Position numbers and translations under genes: made by a program. From NCBI GenBank assembly GCA_028692035.1, contig JAQUYD010000003.1, positions 62,001 to 126,000 on the forward strand: DNA of 64,000 nucleotides. The letters run 5' to 3'. Below are positions 1 through 9,860 of the stretch, piece by piece. The DNA is from Oscillospiraceae bacterium (GTDB lineage: Bacteria; Bacillota; Clostridia; Oscillospirales; Ruminococcaceae). Every line of letters begins with the position of its first letter. The stretch's first letter is position 1. Below the pieces are notes generated by a model. It made no database searches, was not told the DNA's origin, and saw only the letters and a program-made list of their open reading frames with translations.

Positions 1-714
1 AATTTGATATGCGTCACAGACCTCCTGGGCCTTGCCAATCATTTTGATCTGGCCATGATCCAGCCAAACCACTCGGTCGCACATTTCCCGGATCTGGTCC
101 AAACTGTGGGATACGAACAACACGGTGGTACCGCCGCTCATCAACTCCAACATCCGCTGGCGGCTTTTGCGCTGGAACGCTTCGTCCCCCACCGCCAGGA
201 TTTCATCTACAATCAAAATTTCCGGATTCACAACGGTAGCGATGGAAAAAGCCAGCCGCATCATCATGCCGGACGAATAGTTCCGGATGGGCATTTCGAT
301 AAATTCCCCCAGCTCCGAAAAAGCTACGATCTCATCGTATTTTTGATCCAGGAACTTTCGGGGGTATCCGAGAATTGCCCCGTTGAGATAGATGTTTTCC
401 CTTCCGGTCAGGTCAAAGTCAAAGCCGCTGCCCAATTCCAGCATAGGAACAATATTGCCATGGACTTCCACCGAGCCCGAGGTGGGCTTTAAAATGCCGG
501 AAATCACCTTTAAAATCGTGCTTTTCCCCGCTCCGTTGCGACCGATGATCCCCAGCACCTCGCCGGGGTGCACCTGAAAGCTGACATCCTTCAGCGCCCA
601 AAAATCTTTGTATTTCAGTTTCCTTTTTAGCAACGCCACCAGGTATTCTTTTATGCTCTGAATCCTGTCCTGTGACATGCGAAAGGCCATGGACACGTTT
701 TTTACTTCTATCAT
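1..714 (-). CDS. Polysaccharide export ABC transporter ATPase (Wzt/TagH type), 3' end beyond window
   Basis: Energises export of a lipid-linked surface polysaccharide together with the permease just upstream. The visible 238 residues, read from ATG at 714, form an ABC nucleotide-binding domain: Walker A GRNGAGKS (58-65), signature YSSGM (146-150), Walker B ILIVDE (166-171) and the H-loop histidine at about 203. The N-terminal segment before the first strand (MSQDRIQSIKEYL...) and the GxNGAGKST-L-K-V pattern are typical of the Wzt/TagH/RfbE group of O-antigen and teichoic-acid exporters. The permease gene ends 10 bases upstream, so this is the last visible gene of the rhamnose operon. The reading frame is open to base 1, so whether a C-terminal carbohydrate-binding domain follows, as in some Wzt proteins, cannot be seen. 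Confidence 0.9.
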   Translation of the reverse strand, partial: MIEVKNVSMAFRMSQDRIQSIKEYLVALLKRKLKYKDFWALKDVSFQVHPGEVLGIIGRNGAGKSTILKVISGILKPTSGSVEVHGNIVPMLELGSGFDFDLTGRENIYLNGAILGYPRKFLDQKYDEIVAFSELGEFIEMPIRNYSSGMMMRLAFSIATVVNPEILIVDEILAVGDEAFQRKSRQRMLELMSGGTTVLFVSHSLDQIREMCDRVVWLDHGQIKMIGKAQEVCDAYQI

Positions 715-724
715 TCTTTTCCCC

Positions 725-2188
725 TCATATATGCAGCACAAATTTATCCTGCGTCTTGTGGAAAAACAGCCCGCCGATCACCATGGCACCAACGGCAAAC
801 ACAAGGCAAATCAGGTAAGCCTTTGGCTCCGGCGATATGCCCTCCATCACCACTGTCCGGGCGAACCGGATAAAATGATACATCGGGTTGAGCTTATAGA
901 GAACCAAAAATCTCGCGGGAATAATGCTTTCCGGGTAGAAAATAGGCGTAGCATACATCCAGATCATGCTCAGAACGCTCCAAAGAAACTGCGTGTCTCT
1001 GAAGAACACCATCATCGACGACAAAATCAGCACCATGCCGGTACAAAAGCCGATCAAACAAGCCAGCGCAAAAGGCAAAAGCAGGATCGCCGGCGTCACC
1101 GGCGTTCCGGTAAGCAGCACCACCAGAATCAGCGGCACCAGAGAAAACAGCATATTGATGCCGGAGGACAACACCCGGGTAACCGGGTAGATGTACTTTG
1201 GCACATACACTTTGGTAATTAACGAAGCATTCCCCAAAATAGAGTTGATCCCCATCCCGCAGGATTCACTGAAAAAGTTGAACAACACAATACCGGTTAG
1301 CAGATAGACCGAAAAGTTGAGGATATTGCTTTTAAACAGGGTGGAAAACACCACATACTGCACCAGCATGGTCAAAAGCGGATTGAGAAAACTCCAGACA
1401 ATGCCCAGCACACTGCGCTTATACTTGGTCTTGAAATCCCGGCTGACCAGCTGCTGGATCAAAAAACGGTACCGGGTAAAGGCATGGATCAGCCTGAGTC
1501 CAAGGCAGCTTTTTCCTTTTTTCTCATACGCGCACAGCCGCCAGCAGTACAATCCCAAAAGAAGCCCTGCACCAGCGGCAAAATACCAATAATACCGCCC
1601 AAACCACAAATCGGTCTGGCCAGTTGTACGCAGGCAAAGGGTCCCTTCCACCGGCTGCCCATTTTGATACAACGGGATCCACCCTTCGCTGGCAAGCTCA
1701 ATGCGTCCGGTGGAAACCGAATTGCCATAATACAACGTCACCGCGTTGCCCAACGCACTGTCCGCAGAAGATACCTTCAACAAAAAAGACCGGCCGGCAG
1801 CATTTCCCAGCGGCGTGTCCAGTGGGATATCGTACCAGCTGTTCTCCTGCATCTGCGACACATCCAGCGAATAGGATCCGATCAGCGATCGGCCGCCCTG
1901 CCCCTCCAGTTCATACAGCGACAGATCCAGCGTACCGGTGTTTTCGCGGCCAAAGGTGCCGCACAACACCGAAAAACCAGTTAGACGGTCGCTTTGCACC
2001 GCAAACTGCTGTTCCAGTACCGTACCGGGAAGGATCTCTCCCACCGAAGCGGCGGCAGAAACAGAATCGGTATCATCCGTTCGGGTACACAGCTGCTCTT
2101 GGGCAATGGCGTAAAAAAGCACCGCCAGCACCGCGTAAACCGCCAACGCCAGCACACAGCCTTTTTGCAAGTTCCATTTCTTCTGCAT
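725..2188 (-). CDS. Polysaccharide export ABC permease with fused N-terminal exoplasmic domain
   Basis: Membrane partner of the ATPase that follows it. The last 250 of 487 residues are an ordinary ABC-2 permease (Wzm/TagG type), beginning near residue 235 with the family-typical RYRFLIQQLVSRDFKTKYK segment and several hydrophobic helices to the C-terminus. Unusually, about 230 residues precede it: a membrane helix at about 11-29, a hydrophilic, strand-rich segment from about 30 to 198 that should lie outside the membrane, and a second helix at about 200-219. Wzm and TagG proteins are usually about 260-280 residues, so this is a fusion or large extension. ATG at 2188 follows GGGTGA. The exoplasmic segment might bind the exported glycan; that is inference. 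Confidence 0.88.
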   Translation of the reverse strand: MQKKWNLQKGCVLALAVYAVLAVLFYAIAQEQLCTRTDDTDSVSAAASVGEILPGTVLEQQFAVQSDRLTGFSVLCGTFGRENTGTLDLSLYELEGQGGRSLIGSYSLDVSQMQENSWYDIPLDTPLGNAAGRSFLLKVSSADSALGNAVTLYYGNSVSTGRIELASEGWIPLYQNGQPVEGTLCLRTTGQTDLWFGRYYWYFAAGAGLLLGLYCWRLCAYEKKGKSCLGLRLIHAFTRYRFLIQQLVSRDFKTKYKRSVLGIVWSFLNPLLTMLVQYVVFSTLFKSNILNFSVYLLTGIVLFNFFSESCGMGINSILGNASLITKVYVPKYIYPVTRVLSSGINMLFSLVPLILVVLLTGTPVTPAILLLPFALACLIGFCTGMVLILSSMMVFFRDTQFLWSVLSMIWMYATPIFYPESIIPARFLVLYKLNPMYHFIRFARTVVMEGISPEPKAYLICLVFAVGAMVIGGLFFHKTQDKFVLHI

Positions 2189-2203
2189 TTGTTCACCCGT
2201 TTT

Positions 2204-3049
2204 CTATTCTTGGATTTCTTTGAGATACCGCTCCAGCGCGTCCTGCCAGGTGGGAAGCCGGGAAAAAACCGCGTCGTCCAGGCTTTTTTTGCTCAAGCGA
2301 GAGTTGAAGGGCCGTGCCGCCTTGGCGGGGTACTCGCTGGAGGGGATGGGATTCATGACTGCCTTGCAGCCGCCCAATTCAAAGATCCGGGCGGCAAAAT
2401 CCGCCCAAGAGCAAACCCCTTCGTTGGTGGCGTGGTAAACGCCATATTTTTCGGTTGCGGCCATATCGCACAGCAGCGGCGCCAGATCCGCCGTATAGGT
2501 GGGGGAACCGATCTGGTCGCAGACCACGTTGACCTGATCCCGCTCACGGCCCAGCCGCAGCATTGTTTTTACAAAATTGTTGCCGTTTTTTCCAAATACC
2601 CAGGAAATCCGGACAATAAAGTACCGATCCAACAGCTCTTTTACCGCCAATTCGCCGCCCAGCTTTGTTTTACCGTAAACGCTCAGCGGCCCGGTGGGGT
2701 CGTCCGTCTCGTAAAAACGTTCGCCAGTTCCAGGAAACACATAGTCGGTGCTGATATAGACCATTTTAGCGCCGACCTTTTTACAGGCTGCCGCAATATG
2801 GCGGGCGCCGTCTACGTTGACCCGCCAGCACAGCTCCGGATCCTCCTGCGCACGGTCAACCGCCGTATAGGCCGAGCAATGGATCACCACATCCGGGGCG
2901 TAACGCTCAATAAACGCCAGAGTCGCCGCCTTGTCCGTAATATCAAAATCCTCAATATCCGCGCCCAGGCACTCGATCCCCCGCTGGTGCAAAACCTTCA
3001 TCACGTCGTAGCCCAGCTGCCCTTTGACGCCTGTCACCAGAATTTTCAT
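2204..3049 (-). CDS. rfbD: dTDP-4-dehydrorhamnose reductase
   Basis: Catalyses the last step of dTDP-L-rhamnose synthesis, NAD(P)H reduction of dTDP-4-dehydro-L-rhamnose, in the cytoplasm. 281 residues, the family length. An SDR Rossmann fold is shown by GVKGQLG (7-13), the STDYVF strand at about 100-104 and the catalytic YxxxK pair Tyr125-Lys129. It follows rfbB with a 41-base gap and precedes the exporter permease by 15 bases, completing the set rfbA-rfbC-rfbB-rfbD in one transcript. AAAGGAG lies upstream of ATG 3049. Confidence 0.96.
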   Translation of the reverse strand: MKILVTGVKGQLGYDVMKVLHQRGIECLGADIEDFDITDKAATLAFIERYAPDVVIHCSAYTAVDRAQEDPELCWRVNVDGARHIAAACKKVGAKMVYISTDYVFPGTGERFYETDDPTGPLSVYGKTKLGGELAVKELLDRYFIVRISWVFGKNGNNFVKTMLRLGRERDQVNVVCDQIGSPTYTADLAPLLCDMAATEKYGVYHATNEGVCSWADFAARIFELGGCKAVMNPIPSSEYPAKAARPFNSRLSKKSLDDAVFSRLPTWQDALERYLKEIQE

Positions 3050-3090
3050 TCCAATTTCTCCTTTTATACAGTAGAAGGAAACCGGTATTG

Positions 3091-4110
3091 CTACCGGTTT
3101 CCATACATCTTTTTATAATAATTCTGATAATCGCCGCTGATAATGTGCTCCCACCAGGACTTGTTGTCCAAATACCAGCGAATCGTCTTTTGAATTCCCA
3201 CGTCAAAGGTCGTGGTCGGCAGCCAACCCAGCTCCTCATGGATCTTGGTCGGGTCAATGGCATAGCGCATATCATGGCCCGGTCGGTCGGTGACAAAATG
3301 GATCAGGCTTTCCGGTTTGCCCAGTGCCTCCAGGATGGTCTTGACCACCTCTAGGTTGGTGCGCTCATTGTGGCCGCCGATATTGTAAACCTCGCCTACC
3401 CGGCCTTTGCGCACAATCAGGTCGATGGCCGCACAGTGGTCGGTCACATACAGCCAATCCCGGACATTTTCCCCCGTTCCATAGACCGGCAACGGCTTAT
3501 CATTCAGCGCGTTGGCGATCATCAGCGGGATCAATTTTTCCGGAAAATGGTACGGCCCGTAGTTGTTGGAGCAACGGGAAATGCTGACTGGCAGCCCAAA
3601 GGTGCGGTGGTATGCCTGCACCAGAAGATCCGCCGAAGCCTTGGACGCCGAATAAGGGCTGGAAGTGTGGATCGGGGTCTCTTCGGTAAAAAACAGGTCG
3701 TCGCGGTCCAACGGCAGGTCGCCGTACACCTCGTCGGTGGACACCTGATGGTACCGTTCAATACCGTATTTACGGCAGGCGTCCATCAGAACGCCGGTGC
3801 CCAGAATATTGGTCTGCAAAAAAATGCCCGGATCCACTACGGAACGATCTACATGGCTTTCCGCGGCAAAGTTGACCACCACGTCTGGACGCTCCTTCTC
3901 AAATAGGGCATAGACCGTTTCTCGATCTGCAATGTCCCCTTTGACAAAGGTAAAATTCGGATTTTCCATGACCCCTTCCAAGGTCTCCAGGTTGCCCGCA
4001 TAGGTCAGTTTGTCCAAGCAGACAATCTGATCCTGTGGGTATTTGTCCAGCATATAGAAAATAAAGTTGCTGCCAATAAAGCCGGCGCCGCCGGTGACAA
4101 ACCATTTCAT
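3091..4110 (-). CDS. rfbB: dTDP-glucose 4,6-dehydratase
   Basis: Converts dTDP-D-glucose to dTDP-4-dehydro-6-deoxy-D-glucose using bound NAD, the second step of the rhamnose pathway. 339 residues. Visible marks are GGAGFIG (7-13), STDEVYGD at about 124-131 (dehydratase Thr-Asp-Glu triad) and YSASK with Tyr153-Lys157. ATG 4110 follows AAGGAG and lies 2 bases after the stop of rfbC, so the genes are translationally close. Confidence 0.97.
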   Translation of the reverse strand: MKWFVTGGAGFIGSNFIFYMLDKYPQDQIVCLDKLTYAGNLETLEGVMENPNFTFVKGDIADRETVYALFEKERPDVVVNFAAESHVDRSVVDPGIFLQTNILGTGVLMDACRKYGIERYHQVSTDEVYGDLPLDRDDLFFTEETPIHTSSPYSASKASADLLVQAYHRTFGLPVSISRCSNNYGPYHFPEKLIPLMIANALNDKPLPVYGTGENVRDWLYVTDHCAAIDLIVRKGRVGEVYNIGGHNERTNLEVVKTILEALGKPESLIHFVTDRPGHDMRYAIDPTKIHEELGWLPTTTFDVGIQKTIRWYLDNKSWWEHIISGDYQNYYKKMYGNR

Positions 4111-4112
4111 AT

Positions 4113-4673
4113 TTATTTCTCCTTATAAACGAAATCTACATCGCAGTCCCGCAAAAGCGGCGCCTTTTGATCCTTTTCGGATAAAATCGGGGCTTCCACC
4201 CGCCAATTGATCCCCAGTTCCGGGTCGTTCCAAAGGATGTTGCGATCTGTCGCCGGAACATATAGGTTATCTTCTTTATACAAAAACTCCACATCATCGG
4301 TCAACGTCACAAACCCATGCCCAAACCCACGGGGGATCAAAAGCTGCCGCTTGTTTTCGGCCGACAATTCCACCGCCACCCATTTTTTGTAGGTGGGAGA
4401 GCCTTGGCGCAGATCCACTGCCACATCCAGCACCGCACCGCGGCCACAACGGACCAGCTTTGCTTGGGCAGCGTCGCCTTTTTGAAAGTGAATGCCCCGC
4501 AGCGTCCCCTTCTGGGCGGAATAAGACTGGTTGTCCTGTACAAAATTGTAATGCAAGCCCGCCTCTTCCATATTGCGGGTGGACCAGGTCTCCATAAACC
4601 AGCCCCGGTGGTCGCCGAACACCTTCGGCTCCAAAATATAGACGTCTAAAACCTCGGTTGGAATGACGTTCAT
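4113..4673 (-). CDS. rfbC: dTDP-4-dehydrorhamnose 3,5-epimerase
   Basis: Epimerises C3 and C5 of the 4-keto-6-deoxy sugar to give dTDP-4-dehydro-L-rhamnose. 186 residues, the usual size of this cupin-fold enzyme. RGIHFQ contains the catalytic His62, and [10 protein letters not shown] near 112-121 is the conserved active-site segment. The gene sits between rfbA and rfbB; AAAAGGAG precedes ATG 4673. Confidence 0.96.
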   Translation of the reverse strand: MNVIPTEVLDVYILEPKVFGDHRGWFMETWSTRNMEEAGLHYNFVQDNQSYSAQKGTLRGIHFQKGDAAQAKLVRCGRGAVLDVAVDLRQGSPTYKKWVAVELSAENKRQLLIPRGFGHGFVTLTDDVEFLYKEDNLYVPATDRNILWNDPELGINWRVEAPILSEKDQKAPLLRDCDVDFVYKEK

Positions 4674-4688
4674 GCCAATATGCTCCTT

Positions 4689-5567
4689 TTAATAGATAAT
4701 TTTATGTTCTGCAACTTTTTTCAAATGTGCGCCGTAGGCAGATTTTCCATACCGCGCTGACGCCGCCAAAAGCTGTTCCTCGCTGATCCAGCCATTCCGA
4801 TAGGCGATCTCTTCAATCGCGGAAATCTTGATCCCCTGCCGGTTTTCGATGACCTTGACAAATTCCGTCGCATCGGACAGCGCGTCCACTGTGCCGGTAT
4901 CCAGCCACGCATAGCCGCGGCCCAAAGTCACCACGTTCAGCGCCCCCTCCTCCAGGTACATCCGGTTGAGGTCGGTGATTTCCAGCTCACCCCGATGGGA
5001 GGGCTTCACCTTTTTTGCCAGTTCACAAACCCGGTTATCATAAAAATACAGGCCGGTAACGCAATAGTTGGATTTGGGGTGCTCCGGCTTTTCTTCGATA
5101 GAAATGGCTTTGCCATTTTTGTCAAACTCCACGATTCCAAACCGCTCCGGGTCGTCCACATAATAGCCGAACACCGTCGCCCCCGCTTCCCTCGCCGCCG
5201 CTTCCCGCAGATGGCGGGTCAGGCCGCTGCCATAAAAGATGTTGTCCCCCAGCACCATCGCACAGCGATCGCCGTCAATAAACTTCTCGCCGATGAGAAA
5301 CGCCTGGGCCAGCCCGTCGGGGGAGGGCTGCACTTCATAAGACAACTGCACGCCATACTGGGATCCGTCGCCCAACAGCCGCTCAAAATTGGGCAGGTCC
5401 TGGGGGGTGGAGATGATCAAGATGTCCCGAATGCCGGCCAACATCAGTACGGACAGGGGATAGAAGATCATGGGTTTATCGTATACCGGTAAAAGCTGCT
5501 TTGAAGTGACCAAGGTCAAAGGGTATAACCGCGTGCCGGAACCACCGGCCAAAATAATGCCTTTCAT
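4689..5567 (-). CDS. rfbA: Glucose-1-phosphate thymidylyltransferase
   Basis: Makes dTDP-glucose from glucose-1-phosphate and dTTP, the committing step of the rhamnose pathway. 292 residues. The nucleotidyltransferase signature [11 protein letters not shown] is at the N-terminus. An in-frame ATG exists at 5588, but it would overlap the preceding glycosyltransferase and lacks a good ribosome site. ATG 5567 is chosen because AGGAGA lies 7 bases upstream and it gives the normal family start MKGIILAGG. Confidence 0.96.
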   Translation of the reverse strand: MKGIILAGGSGTRLYPLTLVTSKQLLPVYDKPMIFYPLSVLMLAGIRDILIISTPQDLPNFERLLGDGSQYGVQLSYEVQPSPDGLAQAFLIGEKFIDGDRCAMVLGDNIFYGSGLTRHLREAAAREAGATVFGYYVDDPERFGIVEFDKNGKAISIEEKPEHPKSNYCVTGLYFYDNRVCELAKKVKPSHRGELEITDLNRMYLEEGALNVVTLGRGYAWLDTGTVDALSDATEFVKVIENRQGIKISAIEEIAYRNGWISEEQLLAASARYGKSAYGAHLKKVAEHKIIY

Positions 5568-5580
5568 ATTGTTTTCTCCT

Positions 5581-6507
5581 TTATCCAAATAAAAATCCGG
5601 CGATTTTTTTAGTCGCGCCGTATTTCACTGTCCGGTTTCGCAATTGGAACAAGCGCCGCCCCAGCCATCCCGTTTCAGACAGGCGCCCGTAGCCCACCGT
5701 CAGCTTTTGCTGGCCGGAGGATAAACGATCCCGGAACATATTATAAAAACTCTCAGATTGCAAAAATGTTTCAGCCAGTTCCTTTTGATATCCTTCCACA
5801 TCCAGCAAACGCCGCAGCAGGTACCGCGGGGAACGGACAAATTTGGCCCCCACTGAATTGTCACCGTGCTGCCGGTACAGCATGGTGGCCCGGTCCAAAA
5901 GAACGATCCGCCCCAACGCGCTGGCCGCCAACGCCAGCCACCAGTCGTGCATGACAAAAAAGGAGGGTTCCTCCCGGATCAGATCGCCCAGCGCCCGGTT
6001 ATACATGACGGTACAGCCGGTTACTGTGTTTTGGGCCAGTTCATAATGTAATGCTGTCCGCTGCCAGTTTCCATTCACCGCATGGCGGTAGGATCGATCC
6101 AAAACATGCAATGCGCCGTCCACCACTGTCAGATCGGTATGGACTAAGATGGGGGTCTCGCAGTGATGCGCCGCCTCCGCCTTCTGCATGGCCGCCAAGG
6201 TGACCTCGACCTTTTCCGGAAGCCAAACGTCATCCTGGTCGCAAAGCATCACATAATCATCCCGGTACGCCAGCATCATCTGAAAAAAATTGTGCTTGGC
6301 GCTGCCGGAATTTTGCCGGTTCTGCAGCGCAACCACCTGCCCTGGATGGCTCTGCGCATAGGATTGGACGATTTCCCAGGTTCCATCATCTGAACAGTCG
6401 TCGCAAATGTACAACGTAAAGTCCCGACAGGTCTGCCCCAAAACCGATTCGATCTGCGCGGCAATGTACGAAGCGCCATTATACGACGCCATCAAAATGG
6501 AAATCAA
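5581..6507 (-). CDS. Glycosyltransferase family 2, probable rhamnosyltransferase
   Basis: Transfers a sugar from a nucleotide-sugar donor onto a growing glycan. 308 residues with a GT-A fold start ([11 protein letters not shown]), the DD pair in [10 protein letters not shown] at about 34-43 and the metal-binding DQDD at 90-93. The later segment HDWWLALAA matches the RfbF/WbbL-like rhamnosyltransferase group. It is the first gene of the operon that makes dTDP-rhamnose, which supports but does not prove rhamnose as donor. ATG 6507 follows AGGGAG. Confidence 0.88.
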   Translation of the reverse strand: MISILMASYNGASYIAAQIESVLGQTCRDFTLYICDDCSDDGTWEIVQSYAQSHPGQVVALQNRQNSGSAKHNFFQMMLAYRDDYVMLCDQDDVWLPEKVEVTLAAMQKAEAAHHCETPILVHTDLTVVDGALHVLDRSYRHAVNGNWQRTALHYELAQNTVTGCTVMYNRALGDLIREEPSFFVMHDWWLALAASALGRIVLLDRATMLYRQHGDNSVGAKFVRSPRYLLRRLLDVEGYQKELAETFLQSESFYNMFRDRLSSGQQKLTVGYGRLSETGWLGRRLFQLRNRTVKYGATKKIAGFLFG

Positions 6508-6572
6508 AACATCGCTCCCTTAAGAAAATCAGCCACAAAAGGGCGCAGTTATCCCTTTTTTACTACATGGCT

Positions 6573-6601
6573 ATTTTAACCGATCGTAATATAAAACACA
6601 A
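6573..6601 (-). promoter_or_regulatory. Promoter of the rhamnose/export operon
   Basis: On the minus strand TTGTGT (6596-6601), a 17-base spacer and TAAAAT (6573-6578), about 60 bases before the glycosyltransferase start. Moderate match to sigma-A. The rest of 6508-6779 is AT-rich and contains no gene. Confidence 0.55.
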
Positions 6602-6779
6602 GCTTTTACTCTCTTTTTCTCCAATCTTTCCAAAAACTTTTCAAATGGCGAAAAACCTTGTGAAAATCGCTTTTTTCAAAAAAACAGCAACTATCAATCG
6701 GTTCCATCTAAGGGCATGACGGAAGATTGCCAAGCTGTAGCGGAGCAATCCCAGGTCAGACGCGGGGCCCTCCCCCATG

Positions 6780-6832
6780 AAAAAACGCGGCGCACAAACT
6801 GTTCTATCAGAACAATCTATGCACCGCGTTTT
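6780..6832 (-). terminator. Terminator of the tRNA cluster
   Basis: Minus strand: arms AAAACGCGGTGCA and TGCGCCGCGTTTT enclose an inner TGTTC/GAACA hairpin, followed by six T. It begins right after the CCA end of tRNA-Gln. Confidence 0.75.
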
Positions 6833-6907
6833 GGCTGGGCTGGCTGGATTCGGACCAGCGGAATGACGGAGTCAAAGTCCGTTGCCTTACCACTTGGCGA
6901 CAGCCCA
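6832..6907 (-). tRNA. tRNA-Gln (UUG)
   Basis: 76 nt with encoded CCA. Acceptor TGGGCTG pairs CAGCCCA; anticodon stem ACGGA/TCCGT holds loop CTTTGAC, anticodon TTG. T loop is TCCGAAT. Last of four tRNAs in the cluster. Confidence 0.95.
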
Positions 6908-6991
6908 ATATCCAATGGTAGCTTTGCCCGAACGACCTTTTCGTATGCAGGCAGATATGAAAAAAAGGCAAGCTGCCTTTTTTCTTTAAAA

Positions 6992-7069
<78 letters not shown>

Positions 7070-7074
7070 ATATT

Positions 7075-7151
7075 TGGCGCGCCAAAAGGGACTCGAACCC
7101 CTGGCCTATTGCTTAGAAGGCAATTGCTCTATCCAGCTGAGCTATTGGCGC
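7075..7151 (-). tRNA. tRNA-Arg (UCU)
   Basis: 77 nt with CCA. Acceptor GCGCCAA pairs TTGGCGC; anticodon stem ATTGC/GCAAT holds CTTCTAA, anticodon TCT. Confidence 0.95.
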
Positions 7152-7177
7152 ATATGTAAACAGCAATCGGATGGTAA

Positions 7178-7251
<74 letters not shown>

Positions 7252-7271
7252 AGGCTTTGGCGACAGATGAT

Positions 7272-7300
7272 ATTCTATCAAACTCCAGCCCGTTTGTCAA
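7272..7300 (-). promoter_or_regulatory. Promoter of the tRNA cluster
   Basis: Minus strand TTGACA (7295-7300), 17-base spacer, TAGAAT (7272-7277), about 20 bases before tRNA-Gly. A near-consensus stable-RNA promoter. Confidence 0.85.
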
Positions 7301-7365
7301 TGCCTTTCAGCCATATTCTTGCACCAGCCCTCCCTTATTTTATCCCTTTGGCCACATTGATACGC

Positions 7366-7395
7366 AAAAAAAGGCAGGAATAATCCTGCCTTTTT
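7366..7395 (-). terminator. Terminator downstream of the Clp ATPase gene
   Basis: AAAAAGGCAGGA/TCCTGCCTTTTT inverted repeat just after the stop of the Clp ATPase, with T-runs on the minus strand. Confidence 0.85.
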
Positions 7396-7405
7396 CCTTC
7401 TATGC

Positions 7406-9736
7406 TCAAGCCGACACGATTTCGATCTTGCCGTCTTTGTCCACCGCTTTGATCAGCGCCACCTGCTGGTTGACCTGTTCCACCAGGAGGGTACAAATCG
7501 GATCCTCCACCTGGCGGCGGATCACCCGGCGCAGATCCCTGGCGCCGCTCTTGTTGCCATAAGCTTCTTTTGCAATAATCGCCAGCACCTTTTCGTCCCA
7601 GCCAAAGGTAATCCCCTTTTCCTTTAAGGGTTCCACCAGTTCCCCAAGCATGAGCGCCGCGATTTTTTCATAATTTTGTTCGTCCAACTGCCGGAAAGTG
7701 ACGACCTCATCGATCCGCCCTAAAAACTCTGGCCGCAAAAACTGGGACAATGCCTTGTAGGTGTGGTCTTTTCTGGCCTGGGCCTCATTCTTCGTAAAGC
7801 CGACGGTGCTTTCCTTCCATTCGCTGCCCGCGTTGGAAGTCATGACAATGACTGTATTTTCAAAAGATACTGTCCGGCCGTGGGCATCGGTCAATTTGCC
7901 CTCGTCCAGGATTTGTAGCAGGATGTTCATGACATCCGGATGGGCTTTTTCGATCTCATCAAACAAATTCACCGAATAGGGCCGGCGGCGGACTTTTTCC
8001 GTCAGCTGCCCGGCCTCGTCATAGCCCACATAGCCGGGAGGCGCCCCCACAATCCGGGAGACCGAATGCTTTTCCATAAATTCCGACATATCCAGCCGGA
8101 TCAGCGGATCGGTGGAGTCGAACAATTCCTGTGACAGCACCCGGACCAGCTCTGTTTTGCCCACGCCGGTGGGGCCGACGAAGATAAAGGACGCTGGGCG
8201 GCGGCGGGCAGAAATCTGTACCCGGCTGCGGCGCACCGCCGACGCCACCAGCTCCACTGCCTCGTCCTGGCCGATAATCTTCTTTTTGAGGACCTCCTCC
8301 AGGCGGGCCACTTTGTTAAGCTCCGATTCTTTGATTTTGCTGGCGGGGATTCCCGTCCAAAGCTCGATGACCTTGGCCACATCCTCACCGGTCACGGCAA
8401 CGCCTAGGGCTTTTGGCTCCAGCTCATCGAGCCGGGCCGCCAGCTGCATTTGATCCGCCCGGATTTTTGCCAGCTGCTCATAGTCCAAATGCTCCGGATC
8501 GTTTTCCATTTCCTCCGCCTGTTTGCGGAAAGCCAGCAGCTTTTGGTTTAATTCATCGTACTCGGCCATCTCTTTATTGCGCAACGCCGCGCAGGAACAC
8601 GCCTCGTCCAGCAGGTCGATGGCTTTGTCCGGCAGGAACCGGTCGTTGATGTACCTCTCGGACAGCACCACCATACTGCGGGCCATCTCCGGCGAAACCG
8701 TGACCCGATGGTACTTTTCATAGTAACCCCGGATGCCGTCGATCACTTTCACCGCATCCTCAATAGACGGCTCGTTTACAGTCACCGGCTGGAAGCGGCG
8801 CTCTAAAGCCGAATCCTTCTCGATGTACTTGCGATACTCGCCAAAAGTGGTGGCGCCGATCACCTGGATTTCACCCCGGGACAGGGCGGGTTTCAGGATA
8901 TTGGCGGCATTCATAGAGCCTTCAGCGTCGCCGGCTCCCACCAAATTATGCACCTCATCGATAAACAAAATAATATTACCCAGGGAGCGGACCTCATCAA
9001 TTAGTCCCTTGACCCGGCTTTCAAACTGGCCCCGAAACTGGGTGCCAGCCACCAAAGCGGTCATGTCCAGCAGGTGGATCTCTTTATCCTTGAGTTTAAG
9101 CGGTACCACGCCCGACGCAATGCGCTGGGCAATCCCCTCGGCAATGGCCGTTTTGCCCACGCCAGGCTCGCCGATCAAGCATGGGTTATTCTTGGTGCGG
9201 CGGTTTAAGATCTGCACCACCCGATAGATTTCCTCATCGCGCCCGATGATATTGTCTAGCTGCCCATCCCGGGCCTTTTGGGTCAAATCGGTACAATACG
9301 CCTCCAAAAATTTGCGTTTGGGCGCTTTTTTCTCCTTTGAGTCCGAATGCTTAGCCTTTCTGCCCGGTGGGTTCTGGGGCTCCTGGCCCGGTTGCCCATT
9401 CATTTTACCGAACATGTTCTGCAAAAACGGGAATGTTTGGGCGCCGCCGGGCACAAAATCAGAATCGTCCGAATCCTCATCCGGCTCCAATCCCATATCC
9501 ATTTCCTCGCCGTCGCCGTCTTCGTCCATCATCCCCATCAGCTGATCGTTCATATTTTCAATTTCGTCGTCGGTGATCCCCATTTTTTCCATCAGCTCAT
9601 TCACTGGGCCGATTCCCAATTCCTTTGCGCATTGCAGGCAAAGCCCCTCGTTGATGGTCTTGCCGTTTTCCATTCGGGTCATGAAAACCACTGCGACCCT
9701 TTTTTTGCACCTCGAACACAACATACTCATTGCCAA
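7406..9736 (-). CDS. Clp protease ATP-binding subunit with N-terminal zinc finger (ClpE/ClpC type)
   Basis: Hexameric AAA+ unfoldase expected to feed proteins to ClpP in the cytoplasm. Domains in order, numbered from the TTG at 9736: zinc finger with Cys7, Cys10, Cys33, Cys36; an acidic, low-complexity linker about 60-140; AAA domain D1 with Walker A GEPGVGKT (189-196); a coiled middle region about 385-440; AAA domain D2 with Walker A GPTGVGKT (521-528); and a VGF tripeptide at 645-647 where ClpP-binding loops occur. There is no classical Clp N-domain. The zinc finger resembles ClpE, while the rest fits ClpC, so no symbol is assigned. Start could be TTG 9736 (GAGGTG 6 bases away) or ATG 9730. 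No CtsR box was recognised upstream. Confidence 0.9.
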   Translation of the reverse strand: MAMSMLCSRCKKRVAVVFMTRMENGKTINEGLCLQCAKELGIGPVNELMEKMGITDDEIENMNDQLMGMMDEDGDGEEMDMGLEPDEDSDDSDFVPGGAQTFPFLQNMFGKMNGQPGQEPQNPPGRKAKHSDSKEKKAPKRKFLEAYCTDLTQKARDGQLDNIIGRDEEIYRVVQILNRRTKNNPCLIGEPGVGKTAIAEGIAQRIASGVVPLKLKDKEIHLLDMTALVAGTQFRGQFESRVKGLIDEVRSLGNIILFIDEVHNLVGAGDAEGSMNAANILKPALSRGEIQVIGATTFGEYRKYIEKDSALERRFQPVTVNEPSIEDAVKVIDGIRGYYEKYHRVTVSPEMARSMVVLSERYINDRFLPDKAIDLLDEACSCAALRNKEMAEYDELNQKLLAFRKQAEEMENDPEHLDYEQLAKIRADQMQLAARLDELEPKALGVAVTGEDVAKVIELWTGIPASKIKESELNKVARLEEVLKKKIIGQDEAVELVASAVRRSRVQISARRRPASFIFVGPTGVGKTELVRVLSQELFDSTDPLIRLDMSEFMEKHSVSRIVGAPPGYVGYDEAGQLTEKVRRRPYSVNLFDEIEKAHPDVMNILLQILDEGKLTDAHGRTVSFENTVIVMTSNAGSEWKESTVGFTKNEAQARKDHTYKALSQFLRPEFLGRIDEVVTFRQLDEQNYEKIAALMLGELVEPLKEKGITFGWDEKVLAIIAKEAYGNKSGARDLRRVIRRQVEDPICTLLVEQVNQQVALIKAVDKDGKIEIVSA

Positions 9737-9860
9737 AGCTTACACCTCATAATATATCGTTTAAAAGCAGCTGCCGATTCGTTCATAACTTTTGATTAAG
9801 CCCCATTATAAAAAGCAAATGTGAACTGGCTGTGAAAAAAACTTCGCGCAGAAGAAAACT

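Noticed and set aside
1994-3118. Long open frame on the + strand opposite rfbD and the exporter permease
   Set aside because: Shadow of high-GC codon use in the real genes; no homology pattern seen.
5568-5588. Earlier in-frame ATG for rfbA
   Set aside because: It overlaps the preceding gene and lacks a ribosome site; the internal ATG 5567 gives the standard protein start.
9737-9860. CtsR operator upstream of the Clp ATPase
   Set aside because: No GGTCAAA heptad pair found; a TATAAT at 9805-9810 (minus) has only a poor -35 at 20 bases.
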